Source: Candidatus Parcubacteria bacterium
Lineage (GTDB): Bacteria; Patescibacteriota; Minisyncoccia; 2-02-FULL-40-12; GWA2-44-9
Direction of reading: 5' to 3'
DNA length: 6,730 bases
Assembly (NCBI GenBank): GCA_019662005.1
Contig: JAIFWG010000054.1
Span: forward strand, 1 to 6,730
Below, piece by piece: positions 1 to 5,545 of this stretch. A model generated the notes under the pieces. The model was not told the origin of the DNA. It ran no database searches and saw nothing but the letters and a program-made list of their open reading frames with translations. Positions within the stretch are counted from its first letter, which is position 1. Each line of letters opens with the position of its first letter. A program made the position numbers and the translations under genes.

Positions 1-779
1 AGGAGAAAAACCAGCTGTGAAGCTTTGTTCTGGATTGTTTTCATAACCTCCTGATCCAGCGGTGTCACCATATTTGGTTGGCTCTGATCAGGCGCAGGGG
101 TATTTTTGGTATAGAGAGCTTGCTTAAACGGAATGCCTTTTTGCATTGCTTGTACTACCTGCATAGCTAGTTTTTTGTCGGCTCGGTGAGAAGGTCGAAT
201 AAGAATTTGAAGCGCGGCACCTTCACCATGGGCCTGGATTTTAGAAAAAGCAGTAACCATGCCGCCAAGCGGATCGGTTTGCAAATTTTGGTAGGTTTTT
301 ATCGGCAAGATAGGATTTTCTTTGAGCGCGCAATAAGCACCAAGCGAAGAACCGCCAGAATGAAAGATATTATAATCCTCTACCCTTTCAATTTGAGCAG
401 TTGGAAAAACCCCATGAACTTGTTTTTCAAATATTTGTTCATAGGTTCGAGGAACAGCCATATAAAAATGGATTTCTTCGCCAGAGTTGTGAACTGCCAT
501 CTCTAACCCAATATACGGCTCGCCGTATATAAATTTATTCCAGCCTTTGGCATGAATGTTTGAAAACGTAGACAAAAGCTGCTCCATAATACCGATGAGT
601 TCTTTTTCTGGCCGCTGGCCTTGCCCTGTTGTGTCTCTGGGCATAGTAATCAGGAAGAGCGACATATTAAGAGCCCTAGCCAAAGCCCCTTTTGAACGCA
701 TTGATCCAAGAACAACAAAACCGGCGATGCCAAGCATCACCAGCACAATAAAATAAGTTATTAGGAGGGTTACAGACAC
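1..779 (-). CDS. DUF8128 / TraD-like type IV secretion coupling ATPase, N-terminal part (cut by left edge)
   Basis: The reading frame is open from a GTG at 779-777 to the window edge, giving 259 complete codons. An N-terminal membrane helix (about residues 3-25) is followed by a short basic stretch and then a soluble domain beginning ALNMSLFLITMPRD. Further segments read GWNKFIYGEPYIGLEMA and then HFYMAVPRTYEQIFEK. From memory, this layout matches the membrane-anchored DUF8128 domain that precedes a VirD4/TraD/DUF87-type ATPase in Patescibacteria; the ATPase domain would lie beyond the left edge and is not seen. The protein probably sits in the cytoplasmic membrane as part of a type IV secretion or pilus-like machine. 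GTG 779 is chosen because it keeps the whole helix, and the frame has a stop at 797-795. The ATG at 781-779 in another frame stops after three codons. The gene starts one base after the stop of the 131-residue gene, so translational coupling is likely. No clear Shine-Dalgarno is visible. A stand-alone membrane protein without an ATPase domain remains possible. Confidence 0.72.
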   Translation of the reverse strand, partial: MSVTLLITYFIVLVMLGIAGFVVLGSMRSKGALARALNMSLFLITMPRDTTGQGQRPEKELIGIMEQLLSTFSNIHAKGWNKFIYGEPYIGLEMAVHNSGEEIHFYMAVPRTYEQIFEKQVHGVFPTAQIERVEDYNIFHSGGSSLGAYCALKENPILPIKTYQNLQTDPLGGMVTAFSKIQAHGEGAALQILIRPSHRADKKLAMQVVQAMQKGIPFKQALYTKNTPAPDQSQPNMVTPLDQEVMKTIQNKASQLVFL

Positions 780-780
780 A

Positions 781-1176
781 TTATGAAACCGGTGTCAGTT
801 TTTTGCGTTCTATTAGTAAGTCTCGAAGTTGTCCGGATAATAAACTGTGAAAATCATCAATAAGCGCAGAGTCACCGGTTGCTTGGGCAGCTTCAATTCC
901 TTTGTAGATATCTTGGAACGAAGTATTAATTAACGATTGGATCTTTTCTTTGGCTTCTGGGGGTAATGGCTCCTTCATTTCGTCATGAGGAATAACGGCT
1001 GGATTATAATCAGGCACCTTCTCTTGGGCTTTCTCTTTTAATGTTTGAGACATTGTTTCGTGTTCAGACTGAGATGCTTCGCCTTCAGCGCGTTGTTCTA
1101 TCTCTTGCCTGCGACGCAAATATTCTTCTTCTAAAGCGCTAAGATCTTGTTTAAATTGTTCGGAGTGTTCTGCCAT
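781..1176 (-). CDS. Small coiled-coil protein preceding the DUF8128 gene
   Basis: A 131-residue soluble, highly charged protein with no signal peptide or membrane helix. Residues about 5-35 look like a coiled coil (QFKQDLSALEEEYLRRRQEI), followed by a flexible polar linker. Residues 70-127 form a probable helical domain (LPPEAKEKIQSLI, then DSALIDDFHSLLSGQLRDLL). I know similar small proteins next to type IV secretion ATPases in Patescibacteria, but no function is established that I can name. It is the first gene of a minus-strand operon, and the next gene starts one base after its TAA. An extended -10 box ends six bases before the ATG, so the message is probably leaderless, which supports this start. 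A role as partner or adaptor of the downstream membrane protein is inference from gene order only. Confidence 0.8.
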   Translation of the reverse strand: MAEHSEQFKQDLSALEEEYLRRRQEIEQRAEGEASQSEHETMSQTLKEKAQEKVPDYNPAVIPHDEMKEPLPPEAKEKIQSLINTSFQDIYKGIEAAQATGDSALIDDFHSLLSGQLRDLLIERKKLTPVS

Positions 1177-1182
1177 GTACTT

Positions 1183-1191
1183 ATTATATCA
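1183..1191 (-). promoter_or_regulatory. Extended -10 promoter of the coiled-coil/DUF8128 operon
   Basis: On the minus strand the sequence reads TGATATAAT, a perfect TATAAT (1188-1183) with the extended TG two positions upstream. No good -35 is present at 16-18 nt. A transcription start about seven bases downstream falls at or next to the ATG at 1176, predicting a leaderless mRNA. Confidence 0.65.
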
Positions 1192-1241
1192 AAAATTCAT
1201 ATATACAACAGCAAAATTGGCTAAGATATGCACACAGTGAC

Positions 1242-1255
1242 CAGCTAAAAAGCTG
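1242..1255. repeat. Short inverted repeat between the divergent promoters
   Basis: Arms CAGCT (1242-1246) and AGCTG (1251-1255) flank an AAAA spacer. It ends inside the extended TG of the rightward promoter, so it could be a small operator. Five-base arms also arise by chance, so confidence is low. Confidence 0.25.
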
Positions 1256-1262
1256 ATATAAT
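1254..1262 (+). promoter_or_regulatory. Extended -10 promoter of the glycosyltransferase operon
   Basis: TGATATAAT at 1254-1262 is identical to the box of the divergent operon. TATAAT lies at 1257-1262, twelve bases before the ATG at 1275. The predicted start near 1269 leaves a leader of about six bases. The AAGG at 1263-1266 would lie upstream of that start, so it cannot serve as a ribosome binding site. No convincing -35 is visible. Confidence 0.65.
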
Positions 1263-1274
1263 AAGGTTAACCCT

Positions 1275-2780
1275 ATGAGGACTCATTCCAAGAGCGAGAT
1301 CTTAGTATTTTTCTCTATTGTTGCAATAGCGATACTCTTTCGTTTCTACCATCTTCACCAAACACCGCCTGGATTATACCCAGACGAAGCAATGAATGGT
1401 TCCAATGCCATTGTTGCTAACATGAATGGAGATTATAAGATTTTTTACCCCGAAAATAACGGCCGCGAAGGATTGTTTATTAATCTCCAGGCAATCTCTA
1501 TTAAACTATTTGGAAACACCGCTTTTGCTTTGCGCTTAGTTTCAGCAATTATCGGCGTATTAACTGTTATTGGGCTTTATCTGCTAACAAAGGAGTTATT
1601 TGAGTGGCATATCGCGGCGCTTTCTAGTTTTCTGTTAGCAATATCATTTTGGCATGTAAATTTTTCACGCATAGGCTTTAGGGCCATTATGCTGCCGTTA
1701 ATTTTGGTTTATCTTTTTCACTTTTTATGGCGAGGGCTTAAACAAAACCGTCTTGAATACTTCTTTTGGGCGGGAGTAATAGCAGGACTGGGATTCTACA
1801 CTTATACTTCGTACCGAATCGCGCCTTTTATTCTTATTTTAGTGTTAATTAACTACTTCCTTTTCCTAAAGAGGGATTTTTCTTACACGCACTATGAATA
1901 CACCCGCCACCGACTCTTTGCTGGGACCGCATTATTGCTCTTAACCGCTTTTTTTATAGCCTTACCCATCGGAATTTACTTTTTGAATCATTCTGATCAG
2001 TTCTTCTCCCGAGCAGGCAGTGGTCTGTTTGTTTTCACTCAACAAAACCCCTTACAGTCTCTAGGAGAAAGCGTAATAAAGACTCTTGCCATGTTTAACT
2101 TTGCCGGAGATTATAACCCTCGTCACAATTTATCTGGCATGCCAATGATTCCTTGGCCAATCGGAGTATTTTTCGTAATTGGTTTTTTCAAAGAGTTGGT
2201 TCACTGGATTCAACGCAAACATGGCCATCTTTCAACCACCCACACGCTACTGTTCAGCTGGTTCTTTATTATGCTTCTGCCCGGATTCTTATCAATCGAA
2301 GCTCCGCACGCACTTCGTACTATCGGGGTGGTCCCAGTGGTCATGATATTTGCGGGCCGTGGACTGTGGTGGGTATTTAGTGTATTAGGAGGTTGGTACA
2401 AACAGGCAGCGGTTCAACATAACAAGATAGCTGCCGTGACTACTTTGTGTTTTGTATGCTTAGCCTTGGGTGTTTATGAATTTAATCGATATTTCAATGT
2501 TTGGGCCAAAGAACCTATTACTAACGTAGCTTTCGACCAGTCTTACACGGACCTAGCCAACAAACTCAACAAACTTCCCCGCTCAACTCCTAAATATGTA
2601 ATCGTTGCGGCTCCCGGAGTCCTAGTCGACGGCATACCTATGCCGGCTCAAGCGGTCATGTTTTTAACCGACACCCCAAGCAAAGAATTACAAAAAAGTA
2701 AAAATATTTATTACCTTACGGTCCAACAAGCCAGAACATTCTTGTTCCCGCCAGGATCAGTTCGGTATACTCTTCAATGA
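1275..2780 (+). CDS. PMT/ArnT-type membrane glycosyltransferase (GT39/GT83-like, PMT_2)
   Basis: A 501-residue integral membrane protein. A first helix (about 8-24) leads into an extracytoplasmic loop with the acidic pair D37-E38 in LYPDEAMNG, the position of the catalytic Asp in PMT/ArnT-like (GT-C) enzymes. NNGREGLFINLQ (61-72) fits the first-loop family pattern. Further helices follow at roughly 83-104, 111-130, 135-152, 160-178, 182-198 and 213-237, with more between 295 and 405. SFWHVNFSRIGFR (124-136), GDYNPRHN (278-285) and APHALRTIG (343-351) match conserved stretches I know from this family. Residues about 410-501 form a small soluble extracytoplasmic tail. The likely reaction is sugar transfer from a polyprenyl-phosphate donor on the outer face of the membrane; substrate and acceptor cannot be told. 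The length is normal. ATG 1275 is supported by the promoter just upstream. The stop overlaps the next start (ATGA, 2777-2780), so the two enzymes are translationally coupled. Confidence 0.88.
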   Translation: MRTHSKSEILVFFSIVAIAILFRFYHLHQTPPGLYPDEAMNGSNAIVANMNGDYKIFYPENNGREGLFINLQAISIKLFGNTAFALRLVSAIIGVLTVIGLYLLTKELFEWHIAALSSFLLAISFWHVNFSRIGFRAIMLPLILVYLFHFLWRGLKQNRLEYFFWAGVIAGLGFYTYTSYRIAPFILILVLINYFLFLKRDFSYTHYEYTRHRLFAGTALLLLTAFFIALPIGIYFLNHSDQFFSRAGSGLFVFTQQNPLQSLGESVIKTLAMFNFAGDYNPRHNLSGMPMIPWPIGVFFVIGFFKELVHWIQRKHGHLSTTHTLLFSWFFIMLLPGFLSIEAPHALRTIGVVPVVMIFAGRGLWWVFSVLGGWYKQAAVQHNKIAAVTTLCFVCLALGVYEFNRYFNVWAKEPITNVAFDQSYTDLANKLNKLPRSTPKYVIVAAPGVLVDGIPMPAQAVMFLTDTPSKELQKSKNIYYLTVQQARTFLFPPGSVRYTLQ

Positions 2781-4033
2781 AGCGTTTTTATATTCTCCTC
2801 TCAACAATAATCGGTGTAGCCGCAACTCTTTGTTTAACCAGTGTTTGGAACGACTCACCTATCGTAGACGAGATCCCCCATATCGGAGCTGGGTATTCTT
2901 ATGTTGTGAGCGGAGACTATCGATTTAATCCCGAGCATCCTCCATTAGCTAAAGATCTGGCGGGCTTAGCTCTTCTGCCCTTAGATTTAAACCAAGCTGC
3001 CCTTTCAATGCCTCTTCAGGGTAACTGGCCTTCAGATGTTCATGGGCAATGGAATTTAGGCCGCACTCTTATCTATTTAACTGGCAACGATGCTATTAAG
3101 GTCGTACATGCGGCAAAAATGCCGATGCTATTGTTCTTTATTATTTCCGCTCTCATTGTTTTTACCTGGAGCAGAAAGCTCTATGGAAACTGGCAGGCAA
3201 TTCTGGCAACTTTTTTGTTTTGCTTATCGCCAACGATCATTGCCCATTCTCGTTTTGTAACTACTGATATTGCCGCGCTCTTTGGAGTATTACTTTCAAG
3301 TTACTTTTTTATTAAATATATAGAAAAGCCGAGCCGCTCCCATATGTGGCTCTCGGCGATTACTTTTGGCATTGCTCTTTTAACCAAGTTTTCCACATTT
3401 CTCCTTGTCCCTTACTTTTTGATTGTAGCCTTAGTTTGGGGACTATTACATAAACAAACCCCTCAAGCTCTTTCTAGAACTATTCTTATTATGGCTCTTG
3501 GCCTTATCGTCATAGTGGGTCCAGTTTATCAATATCACGTCCATAACTATCCTCCCGCTTTACAAAAGGCTGATACAAAAATTATATTTCAAAATTCGGT
3601 TCACCCAGCGATAACTAATTTAATTGTTAACACTGCAGATAAGCCGGTCCTTCGACCATTTGCTCAATACTTCCTGGGCCTAACAATGGTGTTTCAGCGG
3701 AATGCGGGCGGTAATCGGACTTACTTTCTGGGTGAGCTATATAATCACGGACTAAAGTCATACTTCCCTATTGTTTATTTTCTAAAAGAACCGCTGCCGT
3801 TTTGGGGGTTAGTCTTAATGCTTATTATTGCAGGGGCTTATAAGTTCAAAAACTCAAAACTAAAAGTTAAGAGCTGGATTAAAAATAATTTTCAAGAATC
3901 TGCGCTGCTCATCTGGTTAGTTATCTACTGGTACTTCAGCATCACCGCTAACGTAAATATTGGAATCCGGCACTTAATTCCTGTTTATGGGTTTACATAT
4001 ATACTTGTGGCTGGACAAATTGGACGAGTGTAG
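2777..4033 (+). CDS. Phospholipid carrier-dependent glycosyltransferase, main part, ended by an in-frame TAG
   Basis: A 418-residue multi-helix protein of the PMT_2 superfamily. After the first helix (about 4-22), the loop contains SPIVDEIPHIGAGYSY, with acidic pair D31-E32, then NPEHPPLAK (51-59), a hallmark of this subfamily. RFVTTDIAALF (159-169) and NIGIRHLIPVYGFTY (394-408) are also typical. It should act like its neighbour, moving a sugar from a lipid-phosphate carrier outside the cytoplasmic membrane. The start overlaps the upstream stop by four bases, and no Shine-Dalgarno lies at the usual distance, so coupling is likely. The frame ends at TAG 4031-4033, just after VAGQIGRV. The same frame then continues directly with LLGWYAVETA and the normal C-terminal part up to 4468. 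So this is one gene of about 562 residues broken by a nonsense codon: a pseudogene, a sequencing error or a read-through product. The helix-connecting loop at the break also looks shorter than I remember in homologues. Confidence 0.85.
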   Translation: MKRFYILLSTIIGVAATLCLTSVWNDSPIVDEIPHIGAGYSYVVSGDYRFNPEHPPLAKDLAGLALLPLDLNQAALSMPLQGNWPSDVHGQWNLGRTLIYLTGNDAIKVVHAAKMPMLLFFIISALIVFTWSRKLYGNWQAILATFLFCLSPTIIAHSRFVTTDIAALFGVLLSSYFFIKYIEKPSRSHMWLSAITFGIALLTKFSTFLLVPYFLIVALVWGLLHKQTPQALSRTILIMALGLIVIVGPVYQYHVHNYPPALQKADTKIIFQNSVHPAITNLIVNTADKPVLRPFAQYFLGLTMVFQRNAGGNRTYFLGELYNHGLKSYFPIVYFLKEPLPFWGLVLMLIIAGAYKFKNSKLKVKSWIKNNFQESALLIWLVIYWYFSITANVNIGIRHLIPVYGFTYILVAGQIGRV

Positions 4034-4063
4034 CTCCTGGGTTGGTACGCCGTAGAAACTGCG

Positions 4064-4468
4064 ATGGTGTTTCCTTTTTACCTAACTTACTTTAACGAAG
4101 TTGCTGGGGGACCAGCGGGCGGTCATAATTATGTAGTTGATTCAAACCTAGATTGGGGGCAGGATTTAAAACGCTTAGGCGATTGGGTTGAAGAAAATAA
4201 AGTTCAAAAAATTTATTTGGATTATTTTGGCTGGGCTGATCAGGCTTATTATTTAAAAGACAAATTTGTATGGATACAAAGCAGACAATATCCTTCGGCC
4301 GCTAAATTCTTAGCTGATAATACTAATGGAGGTTATATCGCTGTCTCGGCAACCTTCTATACTGAATCACTCGCTTCCGAAGAAAAAAATTATGCCTGGC
4401 TTCAGGCATATAAACCGACTGCAGTAATCGGCAACTCTATCTTCGTCTGGCACATAACTCAAAACTAA
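4064..4468 (+). CDS. C-terminal fragment of the interrupted glycosyltransferase
   Basis: This is the continuation of the preceding gene in the same frame. Codons 4034-4063 are open and encode LLGWYAVETA; ATG 4064 is merely the first internal ATG and has no Shine-Dalgarno. The 134 residues start with the end of a membrane helix (MVFPFYLTYFNE). NYVVDSNLDWGQDLKRLGDW and an alpha/beta extracytoplasmic tail follow. The YFNE...GGP and DSNLDWGQDLKRL motifs are typical of the C-terminus of these glycosyltransferases. There is no sign of decay after the TAG: no second stop or frameshift, and the gene ends normally at TAA 4466-4468. That argues for a very recent mutation, a base-call error or read-through. 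Independent translation as a separate subunit is less likely. Confidence 0.75.
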   Translation: MVFPFYLTYFNEVAGGPAGGHNYVVDSNLDWGQDLKRLGDWVEENKVQKIYLDYFGWADQAYYLKDKFVWIQSRQYPSAAKFLADNTNGGYIAVSATFYTESLASEEKNYAWLQAYKPTAVIGNSIFVWHITQN

Positions 4469-4487
4469 AAAGCCGCAAAGCGGCTTT
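4469..4487. terminator. Hairpin terminator shared by convergent genes
   Basis: Arms AAAGCCGC (4469-4476) and GCGGCTTT (4480-4487) surround an AAA loop. The A and T ends give a short U stretch in either direction, so it can act on both strands. It starts right after the TAA of the plus-strand gene and overlaps the TAA (4488-4486) of the minus-strand gene. Confidence 0.75.
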
Positions 4488-4872
4488 ACTGGAGGAGGGC
4501 GCGACCAGCGACAGGGCGATCATTAATGCGAGCAAACCTAGTAAGATGTAGAGCTGCCACATCAGTATCCTTAAGATCATGATAGTACCTTCGAAGCATG
4601 CGCATCATTTCCTTATGAGAAACCGGGTAATGGACTGCCCAAGCCTTGCGCTCTGCCGGGGTTATCTCTTTGAAAGGTTTGATTATAACATCTTCAATTA
4701 CTTCAAGAAGAACCATAATCCCTTCCGAAAATTGACCTTCGATAATCTGACCCTTGGTAAATTCGTGTGACCCTGGACTATATCGACGAAACGACCACTG
4801 GGGCGAACCGTCAAGGTAATTAGCCAAAAGACCTTCAGCAAAAATAAGTCGCCATGCTTTCTTTTCGGCCAT
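4486..4872 (-). CDS. Small protein, possibly ASCH/PUA-like domain
   Basis: A 128-residue soluble protein from ATG 4872. An upstream in-frame ATG at 4950 would give 154 residues, but its first 26 codons run through an intrinsic terminator (4909-4934), so the shorter form is preferred. Segments run AWRLIFAEGLLANYLDGS, then FRRY (28-31), KGQIIEGQF (40-48), a hydrophobic strand (GIMVLLEVIEDVIIKPFKEI) and a helical ERKAWAVHYPVSHKEMMRML. A short helix plus loop ending in Arg, a KGD-like turn and a strand followed by KPFxEIT recall ASCH-domain RNA-binding proteins. However, the usual G-x-K-x-x-T-x-R signature is degenerate here (G22 and R29 kept, Lys replaced by Pro). The fold assignment is therefore tentative and no substrate is implied. 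It stands alone, convergent to the glycosyltransferase operon and downstream of the candidate RNA. No membrane helix or signal peptide is seen. Confidence 0.7.
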   Translation of the reverse strand: MAEKKAWRLIFAEGLLANYLDGSPQWSFRRYSPGSHEFTKGQIIEGQFSEGIMVLLEVIEDVIIKPFKEITPAERKAWAVHYPVSHKEMMRMLRRYYHDLKDTDVAALHLTRFARINDRPVAGRALLQ

Positions 4873-4888
4873 AATAAGAACCGGGTCT

Positions 4889-4897
4889 AGTGTATCA
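4889..4897 (-). promoter_or_regulatory. Possible weak extended -10 promoter of the ASCH-like gene
   Basis: On the minus strand TGATACACT matches the extended -10 pattern (TG, one base, TACACT; four of six -10 positions). It lies 16 bases before ATG 4872 and just after the upstream terminator, where a promoter is needed. No -35 is evident. Confidence 0.35.
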
Positions 4898-4908
4898 CAA
4901 TTTTGAAT

Positions 4909-4934
4909 AAAAAAACCGGCGCGAGTTGCGCCGG
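4909..4934 (-). terminator. Intrinsic terminator of the candidate RNA
   Basis: On the minus strand CCGGCGC (4934-4928), loop AACTC and GCGCCGG (4922-4916) form a 7-bp all-GC stem followed at once by seven T residues (4915-4909). This is a textbook factor-independent terminator and ends a minus-strand transcript coming from the right. Confidence 0.9.
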
Positions 4935-4979
4935 AGTGGCTTACCACCATTCGGTTTTAATTTGTTTTAATTTACGGAA

Positions 4980-5026
4980 GCCGTTGCCGGCGACACTACG
5001 CCGACGGTTTGGACGCCGGCAACGGC
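4980..5026. repeat. Perfect 13-bp inverted repeat
   Basis: GCCGTTGCCGGCG (4980-4992) and CGCCGGCAACGGC (5014-5026) are exact reverse complements with a 21-nt spacer. There is no T run after it on either strand, so it is not itself a simple terminator. It probably forms a stable stem in the minus-strand RNA. Confidence 0.85.
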
Positions 5027-5460
5027 CTAGGGCGTCGCAGCATTTGCACTGCGTGCACCCCACGAGGACTGCCGCAAACTTGGAGCCTTGGCACATGGGC
5101 ACAGCTCCTGGGTTTGATTGCCCGTTTTGGGGCTACCCTTTGCGGCATTGAGTTGGCCGTGATACAGCACGATGGTGGCGATGCCAGCGCCTGCCTGAGG
5201 TTACACCAACGCGTATACCACGGACCACTTACGAAGCGGAGCGACCCAAGCCGTCGTCGGAGCCTTAACCGGGAGAACCGGGAAGCTGTCGCCCCACCTC
5301 ACTGTTGAGTTCAACTTACGAACCCGCAAAAGTCCCGAATCAATATTTCTAAACAGCCTTTCTATAATAGTATGTTGTTGCTGGAATTACCGATTCTGAA
5401 GAGATCCTAACCTGTCTTGCGGGTCCATAAGGACCCATGAAAAGAACTGATTATGTATAC

Positions 5461-5490
5461 ATTATAGCATAGCAGACCCTTAAAAGTCAA
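5461..5490 (-). promoter_or_regulatory. Strong promoter of the candidate RNA
   Basis: On the minus strand: TTGACT (5490-5485), an 18-nt spacer and TATAAT (5466-5461) with an extended TG at 5469-5468. The predicted start is near 5454. It is one of the two best promoters in the window, fitting a highly expressed RNA. Confidence 0.8.
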
Positions 5491-5514
5491 TAGCTCTAAA
5501 TTGACTATTGATTT
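5484..5514. repeat. Inverted repeat between divergent promoters, possible operator
   Basis: AAGTCAATAG (5484-5493) and CTATTGATTT (5505-5514) pair at nine of ten positions. Each arm overlaps or abuts one of the two outward-facing -35 boxes, which are only ten bases apart. A regulator bound here could block both promoters, though the symmetry partly follows from two TTGACT boxes facing apart. Confidence 0.5.
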
Positions 5515-5528
5515 AAAAGATTTATAAT
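5501..5528 (+). promoter_or_regulatory. Strong promoter of the right-hand membrane protein gene
   Basis: TTGACT (5501-5506), a 16-nt spacer and TATAAT (5523-5528). The predicted start near 5535 leaves an 11-base leader before ATG 5546, with no Shine-Dalgarno. Confidence 0.78.
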
Positions 5529-5545
5529 ATACACGCACCTTAACA

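Larger units (their letters stand above)
4906..5454 (-). ncRNA. Candidate structured non-coding RNA of unidentified family
   Basis: A transcript of about 550 nt is predicted from a near-consensus promoter (5461-5490) to an intrinsic terminator (4909-4934), with no convincing long reading frame. By hand count 4981-5340 is about 61% GC, against 42% and 30% in two sampled lines of the right-hand gene (5581-5640, 5941-6000). Such contrast is typical of structured RNA in an AT-rich genome. Visible helices (minus-strand sense) include GGGTCC-TTAT-GGACCC (5436-5421), CCCGCAA (5423-5417) with TTGCGGG (5329-5323), GGAGC/GCTCC around 5107-5081, CGTG-CTGTAT-CACG near 5172-5159 and a perfect 13-bp stem (5026-5014 with 4992-4980). 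I looked for RNase P (GAGGAAAGUCC, ACAGAA), tmRNA (5' GGxxGAUUCGAC, 3' T-arm and CCA, ANDNYALAA-like tag) and SRP RNA (GGAAGGxAGCA) motifs and found none. The 5' end is predicted from the promoter and could be further downstream. A small-protein mRNA with structured regions is the alternative. Confidence 0.5.

Noticed and set aside
186..506. Plus-strand reading frame of 106 residues
   Set aside because: It is antisense to the continuous DUF8128-like frame with recognisable family segments; its own translation has no coherent domain.
2777..4468. Alternative genetic code with TAG as sense
   Set aside because: One TAG in one gene is too little evidence; a nonsense mutation or error is simpler. 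It is kept only as a check in the findings.
5268..5285. Short tandem ACCGGGA repeat (two copies)
   Set aside because: Two 7-base copies two bases apart in GC-rich sequence are not significant and show no CRISPR-like spacing.
5009..5308. Plus-strand reading frame of about 99 residues (TTG start) and an overlapping one at 4903-5151
   Set aside because: Both lie antisense to the promoter-to-terminator transcript, in GC-rich sequence where stops are rare in several frames. Neither has a promoter or recognisable domain, and one begins inside the terminator.
5362..5367. Plus-strand TATAAT inside the candidate RNA
   Set aside because: No -35 at the proper distance and nothing gene-like downstream before the divergent promoter region; likely chance in an AT-rich patch.
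4906..5454. RNase P RNA, tmRNA or SRP RNA identity for the GC-rich region
   Set aside because: I searched by eye on both strands for GAGGAAAGUCC/ACAGAA, the tmRNA acceptor ends and tag, and the SRP GGAAGG core, and found no match. A divergent member cannot be excluded without covariance models.
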